Notes: generated by a model not told the origin, from the letters alone. Counted from the first letter of the stretch, positions 26,425 to 35,239 are shown. The stretch: DNA of 64,000 nt from Cryobacterium inferilacus (GCF_019599185.1 NZ_JAIEUL010000008.1:62001-126000), one strand, 5' to 3'. Made by a program: numbers and translations.

Positions 26425-27356
26425 GCGCGCTTGCCTGGGGAGCCTTCTTCGGTTCGGTGCTCGGCCTCGGGCTCTGGTCCCTTGTGAGCCTGACGCCGAG
26501 ATTGAGCCGGCCCAGGCTGGCGAACCGACTCGCGCCGTATCTGCTCGACGTCTCTGCCGAAGCCCGCCTGTTCGTCGGTCGGCGGTCGGTCGACCCGATT
26601 CCGGTGCTCGGCACGATGTTCTCGCCAGTGTTCGACGCTCTCGCGCAAGCCCTCGCCGGTGTGCTCGGCGGTGCCGACGTGATCGAAAGACGGCTGCGCC
26701 AATCGGGGTCGACCCGGTCGGTCGAGGCTTTCCGGTCGGAGCAGCTGGTCTGGGGACTGCTGGGCCTGGCGGGTGCGGTTCTCACGGTTTTCGGCACCCC
26801 GGTTGGTCGCGCCTGGCCGGTGGTGGTGCAGGTGGCCACGCCGTTCCTGGCGGCGGCTGCGGGAGTCATGTTGCGAGACCTGCAACTCACCCGCGCGGCC
26901 ACCGCCAGGCTCGCGCGGATGGACAGCGAACTGCCCACCATTCTCGAGTTCCTGACCCTGTCCCTCGCGGCAGGGGAGGGCATCTTGGATGCACTGCGCC
27001 GGGTCGCGCGCAGCACCTCCGGTGAACTCTCCCGCGAGTTCGCCGGTGTGATCGGCGATGTGCACGCGGGAGTCTCCGTGACCGAGGCCCTCACCGACCT
27101 CTCCCGCCGGATGCGGCTCACCTCGCTGACCAGGTTCGTGGACCAGGTCGTCGGGGCGATGGACCGTGGCTCCCCGCTCGCCGAGGTGCTGCGCGCGCAG
27201 GCGCAGGACGGCAGGGAGGAAGCCAAGCGTCAGCTGCTCGAGGCGGCCGGCAAGAAGGAGGTGGCCATGATGGTGCCGCTCGTGTTCCTCATCCTGCCGA
27301 TGACCATCGTCTTTGCGATCTTTCCCGGACTGTTCGTTCTGCAGACCGGCTTCTAG
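26421..27356 (+). CDS. tadC: Tad pilus platform protein (TadC-like, T2SS F family, 311 aa)
   Basis: The second F-domain protein of the Tad platform; SELPTILEFLTLSLAAGEGILDALRRV is the typical F-domain helix pair, and KKEVAMMVPLVFLILPMTIVFAIFPG is the C-terminal membrane segment conserved in TadC. ATG at 26421 overlaps the TadB stop. A longer frame runs back to 25530 but that part is a shadow of tadB. Confidence 0.88.
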   Translation: MSALAWGAFFGSVLGLGLWSLVSLTPRLSRPRLANRLAPYLLDVSAEARLFVGRRSVDPIPVLGTMFSPVFDALAQALAGVLGGADVIERRLRQSGSTRSVEAFRSEQLVWGLLGLAGAVLTVFGTPVGRAWPVVVQVATPFLAAAAGVMLRDLQLTRAATARLARMDSELPTILEFLTLSLAAGEGILDALRRVARSTSGELSREFAGVIGDVHAGVSVTEALTDLSRRMRLTSLTRFVDQVVGAMDRGSPLAEVLRAQAQDGREEAKRQLLEAAGKKEVAMMVPLVFLILPMTIVFAIFPGLFVLQTGF

Positions 27357-27417
27357 ACCAACCCGACCCGAACCATCCCGTACCAGCCGTGCACCACCCA
27401 GAAGAAAGCAGGACACC

Positions 27418-27603
27418 GTGAGTCTCATCAACCAGTTGAAGAACCGTTTCCGCAGCGGGCTGCACGACGAGAGGGGGGACGTGCCCGGGTGGGTATTGAT
27501 CACCCTGATGACAGCGGGGCTTGTCATGATCATCTGGGGCCTCGCCGGACCCGCCCTCAGCGGCATCTTCGAGCAGGCCATCGACCGGGTCAGCGGTATT
27601 TAG
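27418..27603 (+). CDS. Flp-type pilin, 61 aa
   Basis: A GTG-started small protein: a charged N-terminus ending in DERGDVPGW, then one hydrophobic helix (VLITLMTAGLVMIIWGLAGPAL) and a short tail. This is the layout of Flp/Fap pilins, although the classic Gly-x4-Glu prepilin peptidase site is not clear. It sits between TadC and the TadE-like proteins. It is likely the major pilin. Confidence 0.78.
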   Translation: MSLINQLKNRFRSGLHDERGDVPGWVLITLMTAGLVMIIWGLAGPALSGIFEQAIDRVSGI

Positions 27604-27609
27604 CCGGCC

Positions 27610-28017
27610 ATGCGGCATCGTTGGCGCTGGCCTGAGGACACCGAACGGGGCTCGGTGGTCGCCGAGTTCGTGATGGTGACCGCCCTGCTGACCGCGCTGA
27701 CCCTGGCCGTGCTGCAGCTGGCGCTGGCGCTGCACATCCGCAATACCGTGCTCGACGCCGCCGCGGAGGGAGCCAGGTACGCCGCCCTGGCCGACAGCGG
27801 GCTCGACCGTGGTGCGGCGCGTAGCCGGGACCTGATCACGGCGGTGCTCGGCCCGGCCTACGCCACTGAGGTCTCGGCCAGCTACACCGAGGTCGCCGGT
27901 CAACCCGGGGTGAGGGTGCGGGTGCTGGCCCCGCTGCCGGTGTTCGGCCTGCTCGGCATGACCCGTGGGTTGGAGGTGGAAGGACATGCTGTCGTCGAGG
28001 GGCTGGACGACGAGTGA
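27610..28017 (+). CDS. TadE-like minor pilin (135 aa)
   Basis: TadE-type pseudopilin: RGSVVAEFVMVTALLTALTLAVLQLALALHIRN is a hydrophobic helix with the conserved Glu that follows the processing site. The rest is a small exported domain with VRVRV strands. It follows the pilin by 6 nt and overlaps the next gene. Confidence 0.82.
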   Translation: MRHRWRWPEDTERGSVVAEFVMVTALLTALTLAVLQLALALHIRNTVLDAAAEGARYAALADSGLDRGAARSRDLITAVLGPAYATEVSASYTEVAGQPGVRVRVLAPLPVFGLLGMTRGLEVEGHAVVEGLDDE

Positions 28018-28519
28018 GCAGCTACAGCGGAGTGTGCCGCGGCGACCCGTGCGATGGCGCGAGCGATTGGCCGGCTGGCAGACCCAGCTCGCCGGCGACA
28101 CCGGATCCGCGTCGTTGGAGTTCATCACGGTGGGCCTGATCCTGTTGGTGCCGCTGGTCTACCTCGTCCTGGCGATGTCGGTGCTGCAGGGCGGCGCGTT
28201 CGCCGTGGAGGGCGCGGCCAGGCAGGCCGCCAGGGTCTACGTGCAAGCGCCCACCGCGGGCGAAGCCGAGGCCCGCGCGGAGCGGGCGGTTCTGGTGGGC
28301 CTGGCCGACTACGGCATCGATGCGGCCGCCGCCGAGGTGAGTATCGCTTGTGCGGCCGGCGCCGAGTGTCTGTCCCGCCGCAGCGTCGTGACCGTGACGG
28401 TGCGTGTGCGGGTGGACCTCCCGTTCGTGCCCGCCGTGCTCACGCAGTCACACGGCGGGAGCGTGCCGCTCCAGGCGTCGGCGACGCAGACCGTGTCCAG
28501 GTTCTGGAGCGAAGGATGA
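27986..28519 (+). CDS. Second TadE-like pilus protein (177 aa)
   Basis: The segment GSASLEFITVGLILLVPLVYLVLAMSVL shows the TadE helix with the conserved Glu. I choose the ATG at 27986 because GGAGG lies 9 nt upstream; it lies inside the preceding gene by 32 nt. A GTG at 28034 is a weaker option. Two Cys residues (IACAAGAEC) may form a disulfide after export. It is translationally coupled to the genes on both sides. Confidence 0.75.
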   Translation: MLSSRGWTTSEQLQRSVPRRPVRWRERLAGWQTQLAGDTGSASLEFITVGLILLVPLVYLVLAMSVLQGGAFAVEGAARQAARVYVQAPTAGEAEARAERAVLVGLADYGIDAAAAEVSIACAAGAECLSRRSVVTVTVRVRVDLPFVPAVLTQSHGGSVPLQASATQTVSRFWSEG

Positions 28520-28977
28520 GGCCACCGGCACGTCCCGCGAACCGGCCTGCACCGCACGGCGAGGAAGGGTCGACCCTGCTGCTGACGATTTTCTACGGGT
28601 TCCTCGCCCTGGTGGTAGTGCTGATCGTGGTCGCCGCCACGAGCCTGTACCTCGAACGCAAGAAGCTGTTCACGCTGGCGGATGGTGCGGCGCTCGCCGG
28701 CGCGGAATCCTTCGCCCTCGACGCGGTCGCGATCGATTCCGGCGAGTTGCACGCCGCCCTCACCAGCCCGGAGATTCGCGCAGCGGCCACGGCGTACCTC
28801 GCCGCGGCGCCGCATCCGAACCTGGAGAACGTGGTGGTGACCCGCGCCGACACGGTGGACGGGCAGAGCGCGACGGTCACGCTGCAGGCCTGGTGGAGAC
28901 CGCCGGTGCTCACCCTGTTCGTGCCGGATGGCCTGCCGATGGACGTGACCGCCGTCGCCCGCTCGGTGTTCCACTGA
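28516..28977 (+). CDS. TadG/TadE-like pilus-associated protein (153 aa)
   Basis: GSTLLLTIFYGFLALVVVLIVVAATSLYLERKKLF is a single N-terminal membrane helix followed by LADGAALAGAES, the pattern of the TadG N-terminal region found in actinobacterial pilus operons. The rest is an extracytoplasmic domain. The ATG overlaps the stop of the previous gene. No tadV-type prepilin peptidase or secretin is visible in the window, as expected for a Gram-positive operon without an outer membrane; the peptidase must be elsewhere. Confidence 0.75.
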   Translation: MRPPARPANRPAPHGEEGSTLLLTIFYGFLALVVVLIVVAATSLYLERKKLFTLADGAALAGAESFALDAVAIDSGELHAALTSPEIRAAATAYLAAAPHPNLENVVVTRADTVDGQSATVTLQAWWRPPVLTLFVPDGLPMDVTAVARSVFH

Positions 28978-29015
28978 CCGGTGTTCCACTGTCTGCGCTC
29001 GGTAGAGTTCCAACC

Positions 29016-29300
29016 ATGAAACGCATCGACTACTACGGCAGAAGCTTCACCGTCTCCAACCGATTCGCGGACTCCCTGGTGAGCTACCTGAACGACGCCG
29101 TCACCGCGGGCAAGCCGCTCGGAGAATTCTTCCCCATTCGCTGCTACACCACCGACCCCGACCGACTGCTGGACGTCACCATCCAGGTCGTGGCGGGCGT
29201 GCCGCTGCTGGTTTACCCGGCCGACGCGGCGTTCGACGGTGTTGCCGAGATCGAGGACGACCCGGCGGCGCTGGGGCGACTGGGCTACCGGCGCGGCTGA
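29016..29300 (+). CDS. Small hypothetical protein (94 aa)
   Basis: I do not recognise this protein. It starts with MKRIDYYGRSFTV, has no membrane segment or Cys pair, and reads as a small soluble alpha/beta protein. The ATG at 29016 is preceded by GGTAGAG and the frame has normal codon use for the region. It is 38 nt after the pilus genes and may be cotranscribed, but a link to pili is not supported by sequence. Confidence 0.6.
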   Translation: MKRIDYYGRSFTVSNRFADSLVSYLNDAVTAGKPLGEFFPIRCYTTDPDRLLDVTIQVVAGVPLLVYPADAAFDGVAEIEDDPAALGRLGYRRG

Positions 29301-29381
29301 CCCGGCGCGGCACGGGGCGACCGGTTGCCAGCTGGCCGGTAATGTCGTCGGAGGGCCGCATCCGCTCGGCGAAGGAGAACA

Positions 29382-30265
29382 GTGACAGCCAAGCGTGACC
29401 GTCTCACCGGCGCCGGAGCCCAGCTCGTCACAGAGGTGACCATCAACTACGGTTCGTCGCTGGCCGGTCTGCTGATACCGATGGTCGGCTCGCCCGTGGT
29501 CGTGGCGGTGCGCCAGCTCGTGATGGCGATCACCGTGCTGCCGTTCTACCGACCCAAGTTCGTCACCTTCACCTGGGCCAGGCTGTGGCCGGCGCTGATG
29601 CTGGGTGTGGTACTCGCGGTCATGAACCTCACCTTCTACGAGTCCGTTGCCAGGCTCGGGCTGGGCGTGGCGGCGACCATCGAGTTTCTCGGCCCGTTCG
29701 CCGTGGCACTGGCGGCGTCGCGACGGTTCGTCGACTTCGTCTGCGCGGCGGCGGCGGCGGGCGGCGTCTTCCTGCTGACGTGGTCGGATGGCACGCTCGA
29801 CCCTTCGGCATCGTCCTGGCGCTCACCGCGGCGGCGGCATGGGCGGGCTACATTCTGCTCACCCGGCGGGTGGCCACTCAGCTGCCCGGCCTGGAGGGCA
29901 TCACCATCGCCAGTCTGGTCAGTCTGGTGCTGCTCGTGCCGCTGGCTGTGTTCACGGTGGACTACTCGACGCTGAACTGGGGTGTGATCGGGCTGCTCGT
30001 GGCCGTGGGCGTGCTGTCCTCGGCGTTCCCGTACACGCTGGACACCTTCATCCTGCGGCGGATCACCCCGCGGCTCTACGCCATCATCACCAGCTTCGGC
30101 CCGGTCATCGCGGCGGTCTTCGGGGTGCTCGTGCTCGGCGAGAGCCTGCTGCTGCAGCAGCAGGTCGCCATCCTCGTGGTCTGTGTCGCGGCCGGAGCGG
30201 CGATCGCCACCCAGCGCGAACAACCGGTCTCTGACCTGGAGCGAACCGCCCGCGCCATCCCGTAG
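29382..30265 (+). pseudogene. EamA/DMT-family transporter, interrupted by a frameshift
   Basis: The first part (from 29382) encodes EamA-type helices ending in VFLLTWSDGTLD. From about 29804 the homologous reading continues one base out of phase (FGIVLALTAAAAWAGYILLTR...) to a stop at 30265. One base appears to be missing within the CCC run at 29801-29803. Joined, the two parts give about 294 residues, the usual length for a ten-helix exporter of metabolites or amino acids (RhtA-like). A sequencing error or a real inactivating deletion both fit. Confidence 0.8.
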
Positions 30266-30357
30266 CCGGCGCCCCGCGTCATCCGTGCGCGCCGGTTCGC
30301 AACGACGCCCGTAGCGCCCGCCCCGCGCACCCGGCTCGGAGGGAGCCCCCGCCGACT

Positions 30358-30404
30358 TGCCGCATAAGTGCTCTTCCCGGGCGCTGAAGGGGCACTTTGG
30401 GGCA
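30358..30404. repeat. REP-like imperfect palindrome, copy 1
   Basis: A 47-nt segment bounded by TGCCGCA and GGGGCA, with arms TAAGTGC and GCACTTT. Its layout matches the copy at 30431-30477. It may be a REP-type repeat or a terminator for the converging genes. Confidence 0.55.
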
Positions 30405-30430
30405 TGTCGCCGGGGCACACCACCTCCACT

Positions 30431-30477
30431 TGCCGCAAAGGCACCCTTCGCCGGCGTGGAAGGGGCATCTTGCGGCA
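30431..30477. repeat. REP-like imperfect palindrome, copy 2
   Basis: A 47-nt segment with arms starting TGCCGCAAAG and ending CTTGCGGCA; about 22 of 26 arm positions pair and the centre is CGCCGGCG. It lies 26 nt after copy 1 in the same orientation. Copy 2 is the better hairpin of the two. Confidence 0.6.
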
Positions 30478-30674
30478 TCTCGGCGAGAGGTCGGCCTGCC
30501 GGCGATATGGTCGTTGGCCCCCGTCGCGGCCGGTGAAGGGGCCTGACCGGGCAACTCATCTGCGAGTTCCGACTCATGCGCCCAGCGCGCGCATCGCCGG
30601 GCGGAAGGCGCCGCGGAAGCGGGTTCGCCCGGTTGGGGTCTGCGCGGCTCCGGTCGGGAGTGGAGCCGAGCTGA

Positions 30675-32000
30675 CTAGTCCCGGGTGGGGATCGACTCGA
30701 GCGCGTCGGTCTCCAGCGCGGCCACGAACTCGTATGCGGCCAGCTCGCGCGGGGTCTCTTCGATGCCCACCAGGGGAGCCAGCACCTTGGACTCGTCGAG
30801 CGCGTTGAGCTTGCGCGCGGTGGGCAGCACCTGGCGCTCCATTGAGCCGACAAAGCCGTTGTAGTCCTTCACCGTGCGCTCGATGGCGCGGCCGAGCTTC
30901 TCGATATGAGTAGCGGTCGTGGCCAGCCGAGAGTACAGCTCCCGGCTGAGATCGAACAGCACCTGGGCGTCGTGGGTGAGCACGTCTTGCTGCCAGCTGA
31001 ACGCCACGGTCTTCAGCACCGACCACAGGGTGACGGGGGAGGCCAGCGCCACCCGTCTGCTGAACGCGAACTCCATCAGCGACGGGTCGGCTTCCAGCGC
31101 CGAGGACACCAGCGATTCGCTCGGGATGAACGCGATCACCAGCTCCGGCGAGGCCTCCAGGCCCTGCCAGTAGGCCTTGCTGCCCAGGGCGGTGACGTGG
31201 TCGCGCACGGCCTTCACATGCGCCTTCATGAACACCGCGCGCTGGGCGCCATCGGCCCCGGTCGCCGTGGCAGGGATTTGGCTGGCCTCGAGGAACGCGG
31301 TGAACGGAACCTTCGCGTCGACGGCGATGTTCTTGCCGCCGGGCAGGTGCACGACCATGTCCGGCCGGCCGGCGCCGGCATCCGAGCTGATGCTGGACTG
31401 CACGTCGAAGTCGACCCGTTCGATGAGCCCGGCGGCCTCGACCACGCTGCGCAGCTGGGTCTCGCCCCAGACCCCGCGGGTGTTGTTGGCGCGCAGGGCC
31501 GAGGCCAGCGATTCGGCGGTACTGCGCAGTCGCTCCTCGGACTCGGTAGCCGCCCTCAGCTGTTCGGTGAGTTCACCGTGCTGCAGGCTGCGCTGCTGCT
31601 CCAGCTCGGCGACCTTCTGCTGCATGTTCGCCAGGCTGTCTTTCACCGGGGCGAGGGCCTGCAGAACCTGGCTCTCCTGCCGGTCCAGTTGCGCCCGGGC
31701 GGCCTGGTCGTCGCGCTGCCGGTCGACGATCTCCCGGTACTGCCGCTTCTGGTCGGCGATCTGGTCGCGCAGGCCGTCGGCGGTGGCCTGCATCGAGGCG
31801 AGTTCCTCCCGCAGCAGCGACTGCACGCCGGCCTCTCTGGCGCGGGTCTCGGTGAGCAGCATCTGGTGCCGGGCCTCGAGTACGGCGGGGTCGTCGCCGG
31901 TCGGGCCGGCCGACCGGCGGCGCATCAGGAGCACGGCGCACAGCAGCGCACCGAGCACCACGCCGAGGATCAGACCGAGGAGAAGCGCGAGGATGTCCAT
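30675..32000 (-). CDS. rmuC: DNA recombination protein RmuC family (441 aa)
   Basis: A membrane-anchored nuclease-like protein: one N-terminal helix (LLGLILGVVLGALLCAVLL), a long coiled coil (about 45-175) and then the RmuC domain with NTRGVWGETQLRSVVEAAGL, RPDMVVHLPGG and VDAKVPFTAFLEA, which contains the PD-(D/E)xK-like nuclease core. The family limits inversions at short inverted repeats in E. coli. It follows the DEDDh exonuclease gene on the same strand by 64 nt, suggesting a DNA-processing pair. Confidence 0.9.
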   Translation of the reverse strand: MDILALLLGLILGVVLGALLCAVLLMRRRSAGPTGDDPAVLEARHQMLLTETRAREAGVQSLLREELASMQATADGLRDQIADQKRQYREIVDRQRDDQAARAQLDRQESQVLQALAPVKDSLANMQQKVAELEQQRSLQHGELTEQLRAATESEERLRSTAESLASALRANNTRGVWGETQLRSVVEAAGLIERVDFDVQSSISSDAGAGRPDMVVHLPGGKNIAVDAKVPFTAFLEASQIPATATGADGAQRAVFMKAHVKAVRDHVTALGSKAYWQGLEASPELVIAFIPSESLVSSALEADPSLMEFAFSRRVALASPVTLWSVLKTVAFSWQQDVLTHDAQVLFDLSRELYSRLATTATHIEKLGRAIERTVKDYNGFVGSMERQVLPTARKLNALDESKVLAPLVGIEETPRELAAYEFVAALETDALESIPTRD

Positions 32001-32064
32001 GCGGCCAGTCTGACAGCGGGCACCGACACGGCCGGCAGGCCGCGCGCGCGTCGCGAGGGCGCGG

Positions 32065-32682
32065 CTAGTTCAGCGCCATCGGGCCGTGCGTGGCACGGTG
32101 CTCACGGGTGGCGACCGGGCCGATCACGCCCACATTGACACCGCAGATGCGGGCCAGGTCTTCGATGCTGTCGACGCCGTGCCGATCGGCCGCGTGGATC
32201 ATGATCGCCGCGCAGGCCTCGGAGTCGGCCAGGGCATTGTGGTGCGAGAAGTCCTCGAAGCCGGCGGCCATCGCCGCGACCGGCAGCCGGTAGGAGTCGA
32301 GGTGGTAGGTCTTGCGGGCCACCTGCAGGCTGCAGACGTAGCGGAAATCCGGCACGGTCATGCCCGTGATCGCGGAGGCGGTCTTGATCACGCCGAGGTC
32401 GAAGCCGGCGTTGTGCGCCACGAGCAGGTCACCGTCGGCAAAGTCGACCAGGTTGGGCAACTGCTGCGACCAGCTGAGCGCCGCCGCCACGTGCTCGGGG
32501 CGGATGCCGTGGATCTTGATGTTCCATTCCTGGAAGAGGTCGTGGCCGAGGGGCGGCTTGATGAACCAGCCGATCTTGTCGACGACAACGCCGTCACGCA
32601 CCTTCACCAGGCCGACCGAACAGGCGGAGGCGGCCGAGGAGTTGGCGGTTTCGAAATCGATGGCGGTGAAATTGACGGGCAC
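32065..32682 (-). CDS. DEDDh 3'-5' exonuclease (DnaQ-like, 205 aa)
   Basis: The DnaQ/PolC-epsilon exonuclease motifs are present: Exo I FTAIDFETAN, Exo II VAHNAGFDLGV and Exo III HHNALADSEACA with the general-base His. A C-terminal part includes LARICGVNVGVIG, which may be a small helical tail. The family removes nucleotides from DNA or RNA 3' ends; stand-alone forms act in repair or RNA trimming. It is next to rmuC. Confidence 0.88.
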   Translation of the reverse strand: MPVNFTAIDFETANSSAASACSVGLVKVRDGVVVDKIGWFIKPPLGHDLFQEWNIKIHGIRPEHVAAALSWSQQLPNLVDFADGDLLVAHNAGFDLGVIKTASAITGMTVPDFRYVCSLQVARKTYHLDSYRLPVAAMAAGFEDFSHHNALADSEACAAIMIHAADRHGVDSIEDLARICGVNVGVIGPVATREHRATHGPMALN

Positions 32683-32836
32683 GCCTCATGCTCTCACGCG
32701 CCACCGACGCTGCCGGAATCCGAAGGTCCCTGCGCCGCCCTACCGGCCGCATCCGTCGCCCCGCTCGCCGGCCGGCGCGAGCCCCGAAATGACGCGGCAG
32801 AACGCCGAAGGGGCTGAGCCGGTACCATGGACTCTC

Positions 32837-33910
32837 GTGGCTCTTACTATTGCAATCGTCGGACTGCCCAATGTCGGCAAGTCCACCCTCTTCAACGCGT
32901 TGACCAAGAACAACGTGCTCGCGGCGAACTACCCGTTCGCCACCATCGAGCCCAACGTTGGCATCGTCAACCTGCCCGACCACCGCCTGGCGAAGCTGGC
33001 CAAGGTGTTCGGCAGCGAGCGTCTGCTGCCGGCCCCGGTGTCGTTCGTCGACATCGCCGGCATCGTGCGCGGCGCGAGCGAGGGTGAGGGCCTGGGCAAC
33101 AAGTTCCTCGCCAATATCCGTGAGGCCGACGCCATCGCGCAGGTCATCCGCGGTTTCGCCGACCCCGACGTGGTGCACGTCGACGGTGCGGTCAACCCCG
33201 CAGGCGACATGGAGACCATCAACACCGAACTCATCCTCGCCGACCTGCAGACCTTGGAAAAGGCCATCGTGCGGTACGAGAAGGAGACCAAGGGCCGCAA
33301 GCTCGACCCCAGCGTGCTCAAGACCGCGCTCGAGGCGCAGACGTTCCTCGACAACGGCAAGCCGCTGTCGGCGTCGAAGATCGACGTGGAGCCCATCCGT
33401 GAACTCGGCCTGCTCACCACCAAGCCGTTCATCTACGTCTTCAACGTCGACGAGGCCGTGCTGCAGGATGCCGAGAAGCTCGCCACCCTGGCCGCCCTCG
33501 TCGCTCCGGCCAACGCCGTGTTCCTCGACGCCAAGCTTGAATCCGAGCTCGCCGAACTCGACGAAGAGGACGCAGCCGAGATGCTGGCCTCCACCGGCCA
33601 GGAGGAGAGCGGGCTCAACCAGCTCGCCCGCATCGGCTTCGACACCCTCGGTCTGCAGACCTACCTCACCGCCGGTCCCAAGGAAACGCGGGCCTGGACC
33701 ATCCACAAGGGCTGGACCGCCCCGCAGGCCGCCGGAGTCATCCACACCGACTTCCAAAAAGGCTTCATCAAGGCCGAGGTCTTCGCGTTCCAGGACCTCA
33801 TCGACGCCGGATCCGTTGTCGAAGCCCGCGCCAAAGGCAAGGCCCGCATCGAGGGCAAGGAATACGTCATGCAGGACGGCGACGTGGTTGAATTCAGGTT
33901 CAACGTGTGA
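32837..33910 (+). CDS. ychF: Ribosome-binding Obg-like ATPase YchF (357 aa)
   Basis: The G1 motif GLPNVGKSTLFNAL, the switch IDIAGIVRGASEGEGLGN region, a non-GTP NVDE instead of NKxD (FNVDEAVL, typical for ATP-preferring YchF), a coiled helical insertion, and the C-terminal TGS-type tail (VIHTDFQKGFIKAEVFAF) are all seen. It binds ribosomes and acts in translation or stress. GTG at 32837 is used as start. Its last codons, GDVVEFRFNV, are the site from which several downstream direct repeats derive (see att entries), so the gene end is a probable integration target that stays intact. Confidence 0.95.
   Translation: MALTIAIVGLPNVGKSTLFNALTKNNVLAANYPFATIEPNVGIVNLPDHRLAKLAKVFGSERLLPAPVSFVDIAGIVRGASEGEGLGNKFLANIREADAIAQVIRGFADPDVVHVDGAVNPAGDMETINTELILADLQTLEKAIVRYEKETKGRKLDPSVLKTALEAQTFLDNGKPLSASKIDVEPIRELGLLTTKPFIYVFNVDEAVLQDAEKLATLAALVAPANAVFLDAKLESELAELDEEDAAEMLASTGQEESGLNQLARIGFDTLGLQTYLTAGPKETRAWTIHKGWTAPQAAGVIHTDFQKGFIKAEVFAFQDLIDAGSVVEARAKGKARIEGKEYVMQDGDVVEFRFNV
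33878..33899 (+). repeat. att-like repeat 0 (native, inside ychF)
   Basis: The segment GGCGACGT-G-GTTGAATTCAGGT lies inside the last codons of ychF. It matches the copy at 38028-38049 in 21 of 22 positions, in direct orientation about 4.15 kb apart. Confidence 0.6.
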
Positions 33911-33932
33911 ACTGCCGCTTCTGCGTGCATCG

Positions 33933-33957
33933 CCCCGGTCGTCGATGACGGCCGGGG
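33933..33957 (+). terminator. Hairpin downstream of ychF
   Basis: CCCCGG-T-CGTC pairs with GACG-G-CCGGGG across a 3-nt GAT loop, 22 nt after the ychF stop. It would terminate ychF transcripts and those of the convergent gene at 33968. Confidence 0.6.
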
Positions 33958-33967
33958 TGTTCGCCTT

Positions 33968-34402
33968 CTACCAGGCCCGCGGGTAGTCGAGCGTCAGCAG
34001 CATGTCGTCGCGGATGTCGCGCAGAGTCGTCTCATTGAGTTCGCCGATCCGGATGCCGCGAGAGCGCTGCGGGGTGACGACATCGTCGTCGGGGCTCCAC
34101 GCGCGGAGGACGGCGATGCGGGAGACATGCGGGACATGATCGGGCAATTCGCGAAGCCAGCCGAGCCAGCGTTCCGCGCTGATCTCGTCCTCGCACGCAG
34201 GATCGGCCCGCCGGCCGATCAGTGAGTCGCAGTCGCACATGCGTGTTGTCAGGGTGAAGACGCGCGAAGAACCGCGCACACGGCTCGAGCCGATGCTCAT
34301 CTCTTCGTCGACGGGCGCGACGCCGAGCCGTTCCGTGGTGAATTGCTGGAACTCGGTGGTGAAGGCCGCGGCGTTCACCGCCCAGAGATTGATCGCGCAC
34401 AT
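33968..34402 (-). CDS. Hypothetical protein (144 aa)
   Basis: I do not recognise the family. It contains RMCDCDSLIGRRADPACEDE, with three Cys that could bind metal, and a helical region WLGWLRELPDHVPHVSRI. It has no membrane segment. The ATG is at 34402; there is no strong ribosome-binding site. It is the first gene after ychF, inside the island, on the opposite strand to ychF. Codon use is a little less GC-biased than the core genes. Confidence 0.5.
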   Translation of the reverse strand: MCAINLWAVNAAAFTTEFQQFTTERLGVAPVDEEMSIGSSRVRGSSRVFTLTTRMCDCDSLIGRRADPACEDEISAERWLGWLRELPDHVPHVSRIAVLRAWSPDDDVVTPQRSRGIRIGELNETTLRDIRDDMLLTLDYPRAW

Positions 34403-34579
34403 GGACGTTCACGCTACCAGCTCGGCGGGGGCGTGGCCCCACGATAAGCGCGCCGCGGAGGTGGACAGCGAGTCGGGATACTGAGACCTGATGAAAGGCG
34501 GAGAGCCGCGCAGGTCCTGCGGGAAGGGATGCATAGCGAATGGCACTGGTGGCAGTTAGATGGCTGTACGTACCGGAAT

Positions 34580-34606
34580 GCGACCGAGTTCCGCGTCAAC
34601 GTTTGG
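34580..34606 (+). repeat. att-like repeat 1 (ychF-end relic)
   Basis: Contains GAGTTCCGC-G-TCAACGT, which matches 16 of 17 bases of repeat 2 (GAGTTCCGC-T-TCAACGT). In the ychF frame it would read EFRVNV, close to the ychF end EFRFNV. It overlaps the 3' end of the TPR pseudogene on the other strand. Confidence 0.5.
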
Positions 34607-35111
34607 CCGATTCGTCTGACGTTGCAGACTCGGTGAGTGCGGCGGCGTAGTTGTGCATCGAGCGCTGGTAGCGCGGCAATGCGTCTATCTGTGCCTCGAT
34701 CGCGACCCGGAGGGCTTCGTCCTGGCGTCCAGCTCTGTGGAGAGCCAGAGAGAGCCCGACACGAGGCGCTGAGCCCGTCGTTGCGTGCATCGGGGCGGCT
34801 TGCAGCACGGCGATTGCCTCGTCGAGGCGGCCGAGATTACGGAGTGTCGATCCATACTGGACGGCGAGCTGTGCATGCCTGTCCTGGTTGAGACCGAGCT
34901 CAAGAGCGCGCTCGTACTCTGTGCCGGCTTCAGTCTCGAATCCCATGGAGTCGTACATGCCCGCGAGTTCGAACGCCGCCCTGCCGCCCTCAGCCGGTCA
35001 TCTATCAGCCAAAGCCTGCATCGCTGCCACGCCGCCTTCTCGATCGAAGGAGTCGAAGCGCCCCCAGAGATCGGCGACGGCTGCTTCCCGCTGTTCACTT
35101 TCTGCTGTCAT
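34596..35111 (-). pseudogene. TPR-repeat protein, interrupted by an in-frame TGA
   Basis: Translation from the ATG at 35111 reads MTAESEQREAAVADLWGRFD... and meets a TGA at 35000-34998. The same frame then continues without gap as PAEGGRAAFELAGMYDSMG...EYERALELGL...STLRNLGRLDEAIAVL to 34596. The intact protein would have about 171 residues and the pattern of the small TPR_5 family. The stop is a nonsense change, not a frameshift. Restarting at the ATG at 34958 would give only the TPR part. The IS3 element is inserted just upstream, so promoter loss is also likely. Function unknown. Confidence 0.75.
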
Positions 35112-35239
35112 CGCACGAACTCTGCCACGACGCGAAGCCTGTCGACGGTTTTTGTCGAGCGGGCGGCACCATCGCCGCTCGACCCAGAGGTTGCTCCGTG
35201 CCGGAAGGGCGTGAGGAACGAACTGGTGACAGGTTCGGT

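Larger units (their letters stand above)
30266..30674. other. Gene-free convergent intergenic region with two palindromes
   Basis: No reading frame here has support. The region separates the EamA remnant from rmuC and contains two 47-nt imperfect palindromes, listed separately. Confidence 0.6.

Noticed and set aside
32360..32836. N-terminal extension of YchF
   Set aside because: The open frame runs upstream, but the conserved G1 motif starts a few residues after the GTG at 32837 and the upstream part overlaps the divergent exonuclease gene.
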